NCBI GenBank assembly: GCA_017451695.1
Contig: JAFTNW010000023.1
Location: 29,292 to 93,291 of the forward strand
Source: Bacteroidaceae bacterium
GTDB taxonomy: Bacteria > Bacteroidota > Bacteroidia > Bacteroidales > Bacteroidaceae
DNA length: 64,000 nucleotides
Direction of reading: 5' to 3'
Below are positions 25,126 to 32,594 of this stretch, in pieces (the stretch's first letter is position 1; each line of letters opens with the position of its first letter). The notes beneath the pieces are model-generated. The model worked only from the letters and a program-made list of their open reading frames with translations. It did no database searches and had not been told where the DNA came from. Position numbers and translations under genes: made by a program.

Positions 25126-26055
25126 TCAATAGTTGGCAAATGCCGCGCTCACCGCTTGCATGTATTTATCTATTGTATTGGATTTAAGTATGGCTTTTCG
25201 GTATCGTTTCTCCATTGCTGGCATAAGATATTCCCAATAGGGTTTCAGCTTGCCAAGCAGTTGAGTGTTTCCTTGCAGGCGTGGCGACATTACCTGGTAC
25301 ATCGCATCGTGCATTTCCCGCACACGCCCGCACAACTCCCTGCTCGTCAATTCCTTCCGTTGACAATATTCCAATGCAAGTGCGGGATTGGCAAGCAGAC
25401 CGCGCCCTATCATTATTCCATCGAGGGTGGGGAAGCGTGCCTCTATCTGTTCAATATCGTGCAAAGTGAGAATATCGCCATTATATATTAAAGGATGGCT
25501 GCACTCGGTGGCAAACGCCGCAAATTCCTCCACATCGGCCGGTAGCTTATACTGTTCGCGCCCAAGACGGGGATGCATGGTAATATGTGCAAGGGGTGCA
25601 TTGTTCAAAACAGGCAGTAACGCCCGCCATTCGTTTTTATTCTCCCACCCAAGACGCATTTTAACAGAGAATTTTATCGAGGGATATTTTTTTATCTCAT
25701 CCATAAGACGGGCCACCATATCGGGGTGGGGCAATATGCCGGCACCATGTTTTTTGCGCGCCTGCAAGGGAAAAGAGCAGCCCATATTTATATCGACCTC
25801 ATTATACTCCTCGTTTTGCAATAAGGACAAAAGAGGGTGCATCTCCTCGGGAGTGGCTGCAATTATTTGTGGCACAAGGCGCGGTACGGTATTGTTTTTG
25901 CGCTCCACATCGCGAATATCCTTGCTGCGTATTTCTCCATGTTCGTATCTTACGAATGGTGTAAAATAGGCATCGACACCGCCAAAATACATGTTGTGAA
26001 GATTTCGCCATGTTGCCTCGGTGAATCCTTGTAATGGGGCTGAGTATATTTTCAT
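25126..26055 (-). CDS. dus: tRNA-dihydrouridine synthase
   Basis: Flavoenzyme that reduces uridines in the tRNA D-loop to dihydrouridine. The 309-aa protein has the TIM-barrel start APLQGFTEATWRN, the FMN-binding HPR-type segment (TMHPRLGREQYK), and the active-site cysteine in NMGCSFPLQARKKHGAG (near residue 93). GRGLLANPAL marks the phosphate-binding end. The family-typical Pro after Cys is replaced by Ser. It lies 29 bases upstream of the thioredoxin gene on the same strand. Confidence 0.93.
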   Translation of the reverse strand: MKIYSAPLQGFTEATWRNLHNMYFGGVDAYFTPFVRYEHGEIRSKDIRDVERKNNTVPRLVPQIIAATPEEMHPLLSLLQNEEYNEVDINMGCSFPLQARKKHGAGILPHPDMVARLMDEIKKYPSIKFSVKMRLGWENKNEWRALLPVLNNAPLAHITMHPRLGREQYKLPADVEEFAAFATECSHPLIYNGDILTLHDIEQIEARFPTLDGIMIGRGLLANPALALEYCQRKELTSRELCGRVREMHDAMYQVMSPRLQGNTQLLGKLKPYWEYLMPAMEKRYRKAILKSNTIDKYMQAVSAAFANY

Positions 26056-26081
26056 CTATCTGTCTATAGAGTTTTACACCG

Positions 26082-26089
26082 CGAAGATA
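26082..26089 (-). promoter_or_regulatory. Promoter -7 box of dus (TATCTTCG)
   Basis: On the minus strand TATCTTCGCGG lies 26 bases before the dus ATG at 26055. It matches the TTCG variant seen at several other genes here. No TTG is found at the ideal distance. Confidence 0.5.
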
Positions 26090-26130
26090 GATTAAAAGAG
26101 TATTAATTCTAAATTTAATCAGATTATTTT

Positions 26131-26160
26131 TTGCAATAATACATTTTGGTTATACATTTG
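26131..26160 (+). promoter_or_regulatory. Strong promoter for a structured RNA (TTG-N19-TACATTTG)
   Basis: TTG at 26131-26133 and the exact -7 box TACATTTG at 26153-26160 are spaced by 19 bases, the ideal arrangement. The predicted transcript start is near 26166, about 250 bases before the next gene, far longer than other leaders in this window. Confidence 0.75.
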
Positions 26161-26165
26161 CAATG

Positions 26166-26355
26166 TTGCTTGCATTCCAAGTAACGACATGTGAAATATT
26201 TGCTCAATAGCCTTCAGAATCACCACCTCCGAAAGACGAGAGCAAAACAATACATATTGAGAGTGTGTACTATAAGAGTGCAGACTCCAACCAATTGTAT
26301 TGTGGTTTGTGGTGAACCTTGAAGGCGTTGGCGAGAGTCTGCGCTTTTCTTTTTT
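26166..26355 (+). ncRNA. Candidate structured RNA or attenuator leader (about 190 nt)
   Basis: No gene is seen in this gap, but the RNA from the promoter at 26131 would be highly structured. One fold is a long arm: GCCTTCA (26210-26216) with TGAAGGC (26320-26326), TCACCAC (26220-26226) with GTGGTGA (26309-26315), and ACAATACA (26247-26254) with TGTATTGT (26296-26303), extended by ATTG/CAAT. The other is a terminator: GCAGACTCCAAC (26280-26291) with GTTGG (26327-26331) and AGTCTGC (26336-26342), followed by TTTTCTTTTTT. The two cannot form together without a knot. It may be a small RNA or a transcription attenuator for the SGNH gene at 26415. No known RNA family was recognised. Confidence 0.55.
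26280..26355 (+). terminator. Intrinsic terminator ending the leader/ncRNA
   Basis: Two consecutive stems (7 bp GCAGACT/AGTCTGC and 5 bp CCAAC/GTTGG with a 4-base bulge between the 3' arms) are followed by GC and a T-rich run to 26355. It lies 60 bases before the next start codon. Confidence 0.65.
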
Positions 26356-26414
26356 ATAGCAAGTGCAGATGTTGAAAAGTGGCAATATTGCACAAACTAT
26401 AAATATTAAGAAAA

Positions 26415-27584
26415 ATGAAAAAGATTTTATTCACAATGCTTGCTGTGGCATTAATTCCACTCTTTAATTCGTGTTCAAACGATGAAGACTCCAAAGGAAC
26501 AGAAACTACGCCAGACCGCTATTCATTAGAAGATTTTTATTCGGATTATAAGACAACAGGCATAGAAAAGGCTTTATTGGAAATTGATAAATATAACGAG
26601 GAGTACAAATTGCTCACAAAGCCAAGTACAATCGATTTTGTTGCAACCATAGATGATTGCCCGGCCCAGATAACCCAATCAGTTGAGTCCGGCTCAAACA
26701 TTGTTGTTCAAAAAATGACAACCTATTGCCGTGTAATAACGACACATAAAGACGATTACATCCCAAGCCCCGATTACCTGTCGCGCCACTATAACAGAAC
26801 TCTCAATGTGGCACGACAAGAGATTAAGTCAACCGTTATACGACAGTTCTCCGATGGTAAATGGAGTGATTGGACATATCTTACCGATTATTATAAAACC
26901 TCTCATAATCATGGTAAAAACATTGCCTTCTTTGGCGGCTCATTCGCCCATAATCTAAGAGATGCAGGGAAAGGAGAAAACAGGTTCGGGTTCGATTACA
27001 ATGGCAATTATACATCCATGCAAAATTTGATTGCCGAGGTTTTTGCCTGCAAGCACACTGGAAATTATGCTCAAGGCGGGCACGGAGTCTTCACAGGTAG
27101 TATTAGCGCAAGCAGCAATGTGCCATACTTTAAGTATAACACCTACGAACAGATAAAATATGCATTTGAATTCTCCGAAGAAAAGAATTTTGTGTATGAT
27201 ATATTTCTTCTGTTTGGGGGAATAAACGACAGCAGTATAAATGTACCTGTGGGAAATATTAGCGACCCGGCTGGTGATTATTCATATACAGCAAGTTTCA
27301 AAAAGGCCATAGAATTTATAAAAGAGAAAAATCCGGGTGCAGAGATATACATATTAACCTCTTTCCCATCTTTCAATGGGAGCACGAATGCAAAAAACAA
27401 AAAATACATAGATGCCTGTATTGGCATTTCCGAATATTATGATTTACCCATATTGGATATATATAATAATCATGTTTTTACAGATGATAATTATGCATCT
27501 TACTACCTATCCGATAAAATTCATCCTAACGGCAATGGGTATAAGATAATTTCGCCGTACATTATTAATCTGTTGAACAGATAA
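26415..27584 (+). CDS. SGNH/GDSL-hydrolase lipoprotein, paralog 1
   Basis: A 389-aa lipoprotein (lipobox LFNSC, Cys20) followed by an acidic stretch. Residues 35-160 form an N-terminal module I do not recognise, with two conserved cysteines (DDC and TYC). The C-terminal SGNH hydrolase domain (about 165-389) carries block I with Ser176 in FFGGSF, the block III Asn in GGIND (268-272), and the block V Asp and His in DKIHPNG (Asp367, His370). It is probably an extracytoplasmic esterase, for example on acetylated glycans. The substrate is unknown. It has a paralog directly downstream. Confidence 0.85.
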   Translation: MKKILFTMLAVALIPLFNSCSNDEDSKGTETTPDRYSLEDFYSDYKTTGIEKALLEIDKYNEEYKLLTKPSTIDFVATIDDCPAQITQSVESGSNIVVQKMTTYCRVITTHKDDYIPSPDYLSRHYNRTLNVARQEIKSTVIRQFSDGKWSDWTYLTDYYKTSHNHGKNIAFFGGSFAHNLRDAGKGENRFGFDYNGNYTSMQNLIAEVFACKHTGNYAQGGHGVFTGSISASSNVPYFKYNTYEQIKYAFEFSEEKNFVYDIFLLFGGINDSSINVPVGNISDPAGDYSYTASFKKAIEFIKEKNPGAEIYILTSFPSFNGSTNAKNKKYIDACIGISEYYDLPILDIYNNHVFTDDNYASYYLSDKIHPNGNGYKIISPYIINLLNR

Positions 27585-27593
27585 TTCTCCTAT

Positions 27594-27643
27594 TCAATAT
27601 AAGATTAACTCCGATGCGCGCATCGGAGTTAATCTTATATTGA
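27594..27643. terminator. 50-base perfect palindrome between the SGNH paralogs
   Basis: TCAATATAAGATTAACTCCG at the left edge begins a 25-base arm that is exactly mirrored by its complement, with no spacer (centre GCG/CGC at 27618/27619). TTTT follows on the plus side. It lies nine bases after the stop codon of paralog 1 and fits an intrinsic terminator, although the arm is unusually long and perfect and could also bind a dimeric protein. Confidence 0.7.
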
Positions 27644-27672
27644 TTTTGGCACACAAAACAGCCAAACAAATT

Positions 27673-27702
27673 TTGTCGTTAATTCTTTTACATCTATCTT
27701 TG
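27673..27702 (+). promoter_or_regulatory. Promoter of SGNH paralog 2 (TTG-N19-TATCTTTG)
   Basis: TTG (27673-27675) and the exact -7 box TATCTTTG (27695-27702) are 19 bases apart. The ATG at 27730 follows after 27 bases, so this copy lacks the long structured leader of paralog 1. Confidence 0.75.
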
Positions 27703-27729
27703 CGGTAATAAAATACCACATTGAATTTC

Positions 27730-28944
27730 ATGTTTTTAAGAGCTCCATATATTATCAGCAGAATTTTCCTATTCTTCTCTTTGCTTGTTACACCGTTGAT
27801 GTTTAATTCGTGTAAAAGTGATAGCGATATTTACAATGAAGAAATATCCGGCAATGAAATATCATTGCCCACACAGAGCATAGCCCTCCAAAATTTCTAT
27901 ACAGATGAACAAGGAACGGCAATGGGAAAAATGTTGCTTTGCATAGATGAATACAACGCCAACCATAATACATTGTCAGACCCCGGCGTTATAACATTCA
28001 GCGCAAATATCGATGATTGCGCCATTGATATTACGCAAACCGTTACAAGGGATTTTGGGAGCATAACACAACAGATTAAAACAAATTGCGGCATAAAGGC
28101 ATATCATGCAGACGATTATATCCTAATGCCCGACTATCTCTCCCGCCACTATTACAGAGAACTGACAGTGGGGCCGCAAGAGGCTGTAGCATCCGTTGCA
28201 CGCCGATTTTCAAATGGAGCATGGGGTGCATGGGGAGAGTATGACGAGGCATGCACCCAATCGGCCAATTACAACAAAAATATAGCATTTTTCGGTGGCT
28301 CTTTCTCTCACAACACAAGAGATAACGAAGTAGGTAACAATAAATTAGGCTTTATTCATGGTGGAAAGGCAACATCGTTGCAAGATTTAATTGCCGAAAA
28401 ATTCGCATGCCCACATACCGGCAATTATGCACAAATAGGGCAGGGAGCATACACCGGAAAGCTCAATGCTCATGACGAAGCGCCTTTTTTCCTCTACAAC
28501 ATATACGAACAGATTAAATATGCCTTATACACTTCAAAAGAGAAAGGATTCGAATATGATGTTTTCCTTCTCTTTGGCGGCATAAACGATTGCAGCATAG
28601 GCATTCCCGTGGGGGATGTTAATGAACCGGCCGGAGATAACACATACATAGCGAGCCTTAAAAAAAGCATAGGACTCATCAAAAGCAACAACCCCGATGC
28701 AAAAGTATATATTATAACTTCATTCCCGGTATTCAACAATACGTTCCGATACACATTAGGCAATTATGTAGGCGCAATGGCAGATGTTGCCAAATTCTAT
28801 AATCTCCCTTTATTGAACATCTACAACTTAGGGCTTTTCGATAACAATAACTATAAGTTATATTATTTACCCGACAATGTCCATCCCAATGGAGAAGGAT
28901 ATAAGGCTGTTGCATCGGACATCATCGAGTTCCTGTCCAAATAA
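27730..28944 (+). CDS. SGNH/GDSL-hydrolase lipoprotein, paralog 2
   Basis: A 404-aa paralog of the preceding gene with the same plan: signal sequence with lipobox MFNSC, an N-terminal module with DDC and TNC cysteines and the shared DYLSRHYYREL segment, then the SGNH domain with FFGGSFSHN, GGIND and DNVHPNGEGY. The catalytic set is complete. The two copies are alike over their full length but clearly diverged, so the duplication is old or under diversifying pressure. The ATG at 27730 is used; an in-frame TTG nine bases earlier is unlikely. Confidence 0.85.
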   Translation: MFLRAPYIISRIFLFFSLLVTPLMFNSCKSDSDIYNEEISGNEISLPTQSIALQNFYTDEQGTAMGKMLLCIDEYNANHNTLSDPGVITFSANIDDCAIDITQTVTRDFGSITQQIKTNCGIKAYHADDYILMPDYLSRHYYRELTVGPQEAVASVARRFSNGAWGAWGEYDEACTQSANYNKNIAFFGGSFSHNTRDNEVGNNKLGFIHGGKATSLQDLIAEKFACPHTGNYAQIGQGAYTGKLNAHDEAPFFLYNIYEQIKYALYTSKEKGFEYDVFLLFGGINDCSIGIPVGDVNEPAGDNTYIASLKKSIGLIKSNNPDAKVYIITSFPVFNNTFRYTLGNYVGAMADVAKFYNLPLLNIYNLGLFDNNNYKLYYLPDNVHPNGEGYKAVASDIIEFLSK

Positions 28945-29139
28945 TCGTTTCTTCGCACGATTCCAACCAAATATTTATTACAAGCAGGAGAAAAATAACG
29001 GAAAATGTGCAAAATAAGGAAGTGGTGCGCAAATACTCAAAATGCTATTAAACATAATATTTATTATCAACGAATAGTGGTGTAATGCGGTGAAAGGTGT
29101 TTTTTGGGCAATTTATATTATTAATAAGGAATTTTTTAA

Positions 29140-29147
29140 TACATTTG
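29140..29147 (+). promoter_or_regulatory. Promoter -7 box of the aminotransferase (TACATTTG)
   Basis: Exact TAnnTTTG match followed by CAGCCG, 28 bases before the ATG at 29176. The 231-base gap before it is AT-rich and shows nothing else I can support. Confidence 0.65.
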
Positions 29148-29175
29148 CAGCCGAACTAAAAACACACAAATCAAT

Positions 29176-30378
29176 ATGCCCGAATTATCAGAAAGAGCCA
29201 TACTTATGCCATCGTCGCCAATCAGAAAGTTGGCACCTTACGCAAATGCAGCCAAGGAACGTGGCATTAAGGTATATCATCTAAATATTGGACAGCCCGA
29301 CCTTGATTCTCCCGAGGTGGCAATTGAGGCAATTAAAAAGATTGACCGCAAAATTCTTGAATACAGCCCGAGCGACGGTTTTCTTTCGTTGCGTGAAAAA
29401 CTCGTTGGTTACTACGACCAATACCAGATTAAGCTCAAAGCCGAAGATATAATTGTTACCGCCGGTGGTTCCGAGGCTGTGCTCTTTGCCTTCATGTCGT
29501 GCCTTAACCCGGGCGACGAAATCATAGTTCCCGAGCCTGCATATGCCAATTACATGGCATTTGCAATATCGGCCGGTGCGGTTATACGCCCCATACGTTC
29601 AACCATTGAGGAATCTTTTGCATTGCCTCCCATGGAGCGTTTTGAGGAGCTTATAAACGAGCGCACACGCGGTATTCTCATTTGCAACCCCAACAACCCC
29701 ACAGGTTATCTATACACACGCAGCGAAATGAATCGCATACGCGACCTTGTGAAGAAGCACAATCTGTTCCTTTTCTCCGACGAGGTTTATCGCGAATTCA
29801 TTTACACCGGCTCGCCATACATATCGGCATGCCACTTGGAAGGAATAGAAGAAAATGTAGTGTTAATTGATTCTGTTTCAAAGAGATATTCCGAGTGTGG
29901 ATTGCGCATAGGTGCTCTTATCACAAAAAATAAAGCCTTGCGTGCTGCGGTGATGAAATTTTGTCAGGCCCGTTTGAGCCCTCCCCTGCTGGGACAGATT
30001 GCAGCAGAGGCATCACTTGATGCACCGCGCTCGTATGCCATAAACACATACGAAAAGTACATAGAACGCCGAAATTGCCTTATAGACGAGCTTAATAAAC
30101 TGCCGGGTGTGTACTCCCCTATTCCCATGGGTGCATTCTACACCGTTGCCCGCCTTCCCATAGACGATAGCGACAAGTTCTGCCAATGGTGCCTTACCGA
30201 TTTTAATTATGAGGGCGAAACCATAATGATGGCACCGGCATCGGGATTCTATTCAAACGAAGGATATGGCAAGAACGAGGTTCGTATTGCGTACGCAATA
30301 GATAAAGCCGATTTGAAACGCGCTATATTTATTCTGGGCAAGGCCCTTGAACAATATCCCGGGCGCACTAACAGATAA
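29176..30378 (+). CDS. Class I/II PLP-dependent aminotransferase
   Basis: Cytoplasmic fold-type I aminotransferase of 400 aa. Seen are HLNIGQPDLDSP, the cofactor-contacting GGSEAVLFAF, NPNNPTGYLYT (Asn and Pro-Thr-Gly of the family), the Asp/Tyr in LFSDEVYREF, and the PLP lysine in DSVSKRYSECGLRIG (near residue 239). This set fits aspartate or aromatic amino-acid transaminases; the substrate cannot be fixed from the sequence. It stands alone with its own promoter and a terminator behind it. Confidence 0.92.
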   Translation: MPELSERAILMPSSPIRKLAPYANAAKERGIKVYHLNIGQPDLDSPEVAIEAIKKIDRKILEYSPSDGFLSLREKLVGYYDQYQIKLKAEDIIVTAGGSEAVLFAFMSCLNPGDEIIVPEPAYANYMAFAISAGAVIRPIRSTIEESFALPPMERFEELINERTRGILICNPNNPTGYLYTRSEMNRIRDLVKKHNLFLFSDEVYREFIYTGSPYISACHLEGIEENVVLIDSVSKRYSECGLRIGALITKNKALRAAVMKFCQARLSPPLLGQIAAEASLDAPRSYAINTYEKYIERRNCLIDELNKLPGVYSPIPMGAFYTVARLPIDDSDKFCQWCLTDFNYEGETIMMAPASGFYSNEGYGKNEVRIAYAIDKADLKRAIFILGKALEQYPGRTNR

Positions 30379-30397
30379 AGAACAAGATACAATAAAT

Positions 30398-30438
30398 AAA
30401 ATCAGCGAGGTGTTTGTATAAACGACCTCGCTGATTTT
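30398..30438. terminator. Bidirectional intrinsic terminator
   Basis: AAAATCAGCGAGGT and its perfect complement (30425-30438) flank a 13-base loop. It serves the aminotransferase gene on the plus strand and the small gene ending at 30456 on the minus strand. Confidence 0.85.
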
Positions 30439-30455
30439 ATTATATACACGGTTAT

Positions 30456-30629
30456 TTATTCATCATTGAGACTCCCCCAAATATCGCCCCACGAGCCCAC
30501 ATACTCCTCGCTGTCAAATCCTTCCTCCTCTTCGTCACCGTCCATAGGGATTGAGAATTCGGCACCCATTACAGGGCCGGGTGAATAATCTGTTATATCA
30601 ATAATAGGTATAATATATTTCTTCTTCAT
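30456..30629 (-). CDS. 57-aa acidic small protein downstream of the BspA-like gene
   Basis: Found by direct reading, as it is too short for usual length limits. It encodes MKKKYIIPIIDITDYSPG, then VMGAEFSIPM, an acidic DGDEEEEGFDSEE segment and a Trp/Gly end (YVGSWGDIWGSLNDE). It has no signal peptide. The basic start followed by Tyr-Ile-Ile-Pro resembles many short unannotated Bacteroidales proteins that sit beside surface-protein genes. It starts 27 bases after the BspA-like stop codon and ends just before a terminator, so it is the last gene of that unit. Function is unknown. Confidence 0.75.
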   Translation of the reverse strand: MKKKYIIPIIDITDYSPGPVMGAEFSIPMDGDEEEEGFDSEEYVGSWGDIWGSLNDE

Positions 30630-30655
30630 TGTGCAGTGTTTTTTCTTTGTTGTTT

Positions 30656-32368
30656 TTATTTGTTGTAGTAAATCTTCTTGCCATTGCGTATGTAAATGCC
30701 CCTTTGAGGATTTTCCACTGCGCGCCCGTTAAGGTCGTAATATTTCTCATCCTCATATACCACATCCACAATCACATTCTCAATGGTAGTTGTACCGGGG
30801 TTTTGGAATTTTCCAAACTTAAACACCATTGCCGCATTTGCTTGCGAGGGCTCTATTGTGAGGTACCAGCGATAAGCACCAAGTGTTACATTGCTGTTAC
30901 CTGCTTTCTTTAACGTACCACCCGACATTGCATATATATCTTTATCATCTATATAATCTTCGTTTCTAATTTCGCCCGTCGTGCGTTTTGTGTATTGCCC
31001 AACCAGATTATATTGATTACCATTGCTCGATGTAAGCACCATTGTGCTTGTTTGAGCGGGCTCAAGAACGCGTGGCTCCGTATTACTATCTACGCCCTTG
31101 AATAAATCTATGTCGCGGCCTACACCGGCCTCGTTTGCAACAATAGAACGCACAACACATGGAGTATGGGCAGGAATCTCGTCGCCCTCATCTAATACTT
31201 CGGCAGTGAGATAGAAGAATGTTATATTATTATCAGCATCCACATATTCTGTTACACGTTTTATCTCGGCTACCTCAAGCAAATCGATGCGATAATCTCT
31301 GTATTTAATAACGAATGGAGCATACAGTGCCTGCCATTTGTCGTTCTTAAATGTACGTTCATATGTAGCAGCCGATGAATAATATATATCTATTGTAGTA
31401 TTCAAACCTTCTTCATTTTCCTCTCTCCTAATTTCATCACCAATAGTGTGCGCATCTGCTCTTGTATAGTTCTCGCTGTCACGAAGAATAATCTTTTCAA
31501 CATGCTGAACATAGTTTACTTGTGGTGTCTCCTCTATTTCGGGCATCTGTGTAATTTTGCCGGCATAATCATCCCAACGATTTGTGTTTGAATATTCATC
31601 TATGCACCCAAAAGGCACTTTTATTACCTCCACACCTAAATTATAAAGACCATGCGATGTCGTATTTCTATCCCACCAACCCCAATCGTCATATTTTCCA
31701 TACACAGCAGGCGGTGTCGTTCCCATGCATGTGAGCGAAGTTAGTTTTGTTCCGGTGAATGCATACTGATGAATTGCGGTAACGGTTGCCGGAATTACAA
31801 CAGCTGTTATTTTGCTGCAACCATCCAAAGCACAGGGTCCGATGGATGTGGTTCCCTCCAGAATTGTTACATTTATTTTAGCTCCCGGAACTGCTATCAA
31901 TTGAAATTCATTTTTTTCGGGGTTAAACGGGTCTGATTCATCTTTTTTCAACCATTCATACACCACTCCATCGTGATCAAAGTACTTTTCATTATCATCA
32001 TCTATATAAATATTTGACAGATAAATACAATCGGCAAATGCGGCAGTTTCAATGGTTGTAACAGATGATGGCAGCGTGGCGGTTGTTATATATGAATATT
32101 GGAAAGAACCTTCACCAGCTCCATCGCCGCTTTTCTCAAGCGTTGTTATCCCTTCGGGGATGAATATATCACCACAATATTTATTACTGCCATTTTTATC
32201 AACTTCGCCACCATTACTCAGCACAGAATTCCCATTAATAATTAAATCACTGCCTGTACGGTAACCATCGGCAATGAGCGCCTCTTCGTTATATTCGGCA
32301 TTTTGCGAATGCAATGAAACAGTAAATAATATAAGGAGAAAAGAGAGTAATAATTTAATATTTTTCAT
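30656..32368 (-). CDS. BspA-like leucine-rich-repeat surface protein
   Basis: A 570-aa exported protein. The signal peptide (1-21) ends SLHSQ. LRR_5 / Treponema-type leucine-rich repeats are at about residues 70-240, with TATLPSSVTTIETAAFADC and AVVIPATVTAIHQYAF units. A beta-rich region follows, and the end (YYDLNGRAVENPQRGIYIRN, then GKK) is the DLxGRxVxxPxxGIYIxNGKK motif of Bacteroidales surface proteins. BspA-like proteins mediate adhesion in related species. It forms a unit with the 57-aa gene and has a TATCTTTG box upstream. Confidence 0.88.
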   Translation of the reverse strand: MKNIKLLLSFLLILFTVSLHSQNAEYNEEALIADGYRTGSDLIINGNSVLSNGGEVDKNGSNKYCGDIFIPEGITTLEKSGDGAGEGSFQYSYITTATLPSSVTTIETAAFADCIYLSNIYIDDDNEKYFDHDGVVYEWLKKDESDPFNPEKNEFQLIAVPGAKINVTILEGTTSIGPCALDGCSKITAVVIPATVTAIHQYAFTGTKLTSLTCMGTTPPAVYGKYDDWGWWDRNTTSHGLYNLGVEVIKVPFGCIDEYSNTNRWDDYAGKITQMPEIEETPQVNYVQHVEKIILRDSENYTRADAHTIGDEIRREENEEGLNTTIDIYYSSAATYERTFKNDKWQALYAPFVIKYRDYRIDLLEVAEIKRVTEYVDADNNITFFYLTAEVLDEGDEIPAHTPCVVRSIVANEAGVGRDIDLFKGVDSNTEPRVLEPAQTSTMVLTSSNGNQYNLVGQYTKRTTGEIRNEDYIDDKDIYAMSGGTLKKAGNSNVTLGAYRWYLTIEPSQANAAMVFKFGKFQNPGTTTIENVIVDVVYEDEKYYDLNGRAVENPQRGIYIRNGKKIYYNK

Positions 32369-32409
32369 TATGTTATTTGTTTAGTAAATACCTTTTTATA
32401 AAAGAGTTG

Positions 32410-32417
32410 CAAAGATA
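32410..32417 (-). promoter_or_regulatory. Promoter -7 box of the BspA-like gene (TATCTTTG)
   Basis: Exact minus-strand TAnnTTTG match 41 bases before the ATG at 32368, in an AT-rich gap. No TTG at the ideal upstream distance. Confidence 0.6.
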
Positions 32418-32540
32418 TATTAACATAGTGATTTTACCCCCCCGAAATGTTAAATATTGTTAAATATATTTGCAGCAGATTATAATGAAAAAATAAAATG
32501 GGAAAAGTGCATATGGAGAGTAACAGATATGATTAATGTA

Positions 32541-32575
32541 AAAAAAAGGCTGTCTGAATCAGACAGCCTTTTTTT
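32541..32575. terminator. Intrinsic terminator after galE
   Basis: GGCTGTCTG and CAGACAGCC with a 3-base loop, flanked by an A run and a T run of seven or more. It works in both directions and lies 20 bases past the galE stop codon. Confidence 0.9.
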
Positions 32576-32594
32576 AGGATATAATGTATATAAA

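Noticed and set aside
26166..26355. 6S RNA
   Set aside because: Length (about 190 nt) and a long arm with an asymmetric internal loop resemble 6S RNA, but the 5' and 3' ends do not pair to close the molecule, and the terminator stem conflicts with the arm. Kept only as an unclassified RNA.
26119..26385. 88-codon open frame on the minus strand
   Set aside because: It covers the structured RNA region, has no start context or domain, and conflicts with a strong plus-strand promoter and terminator.
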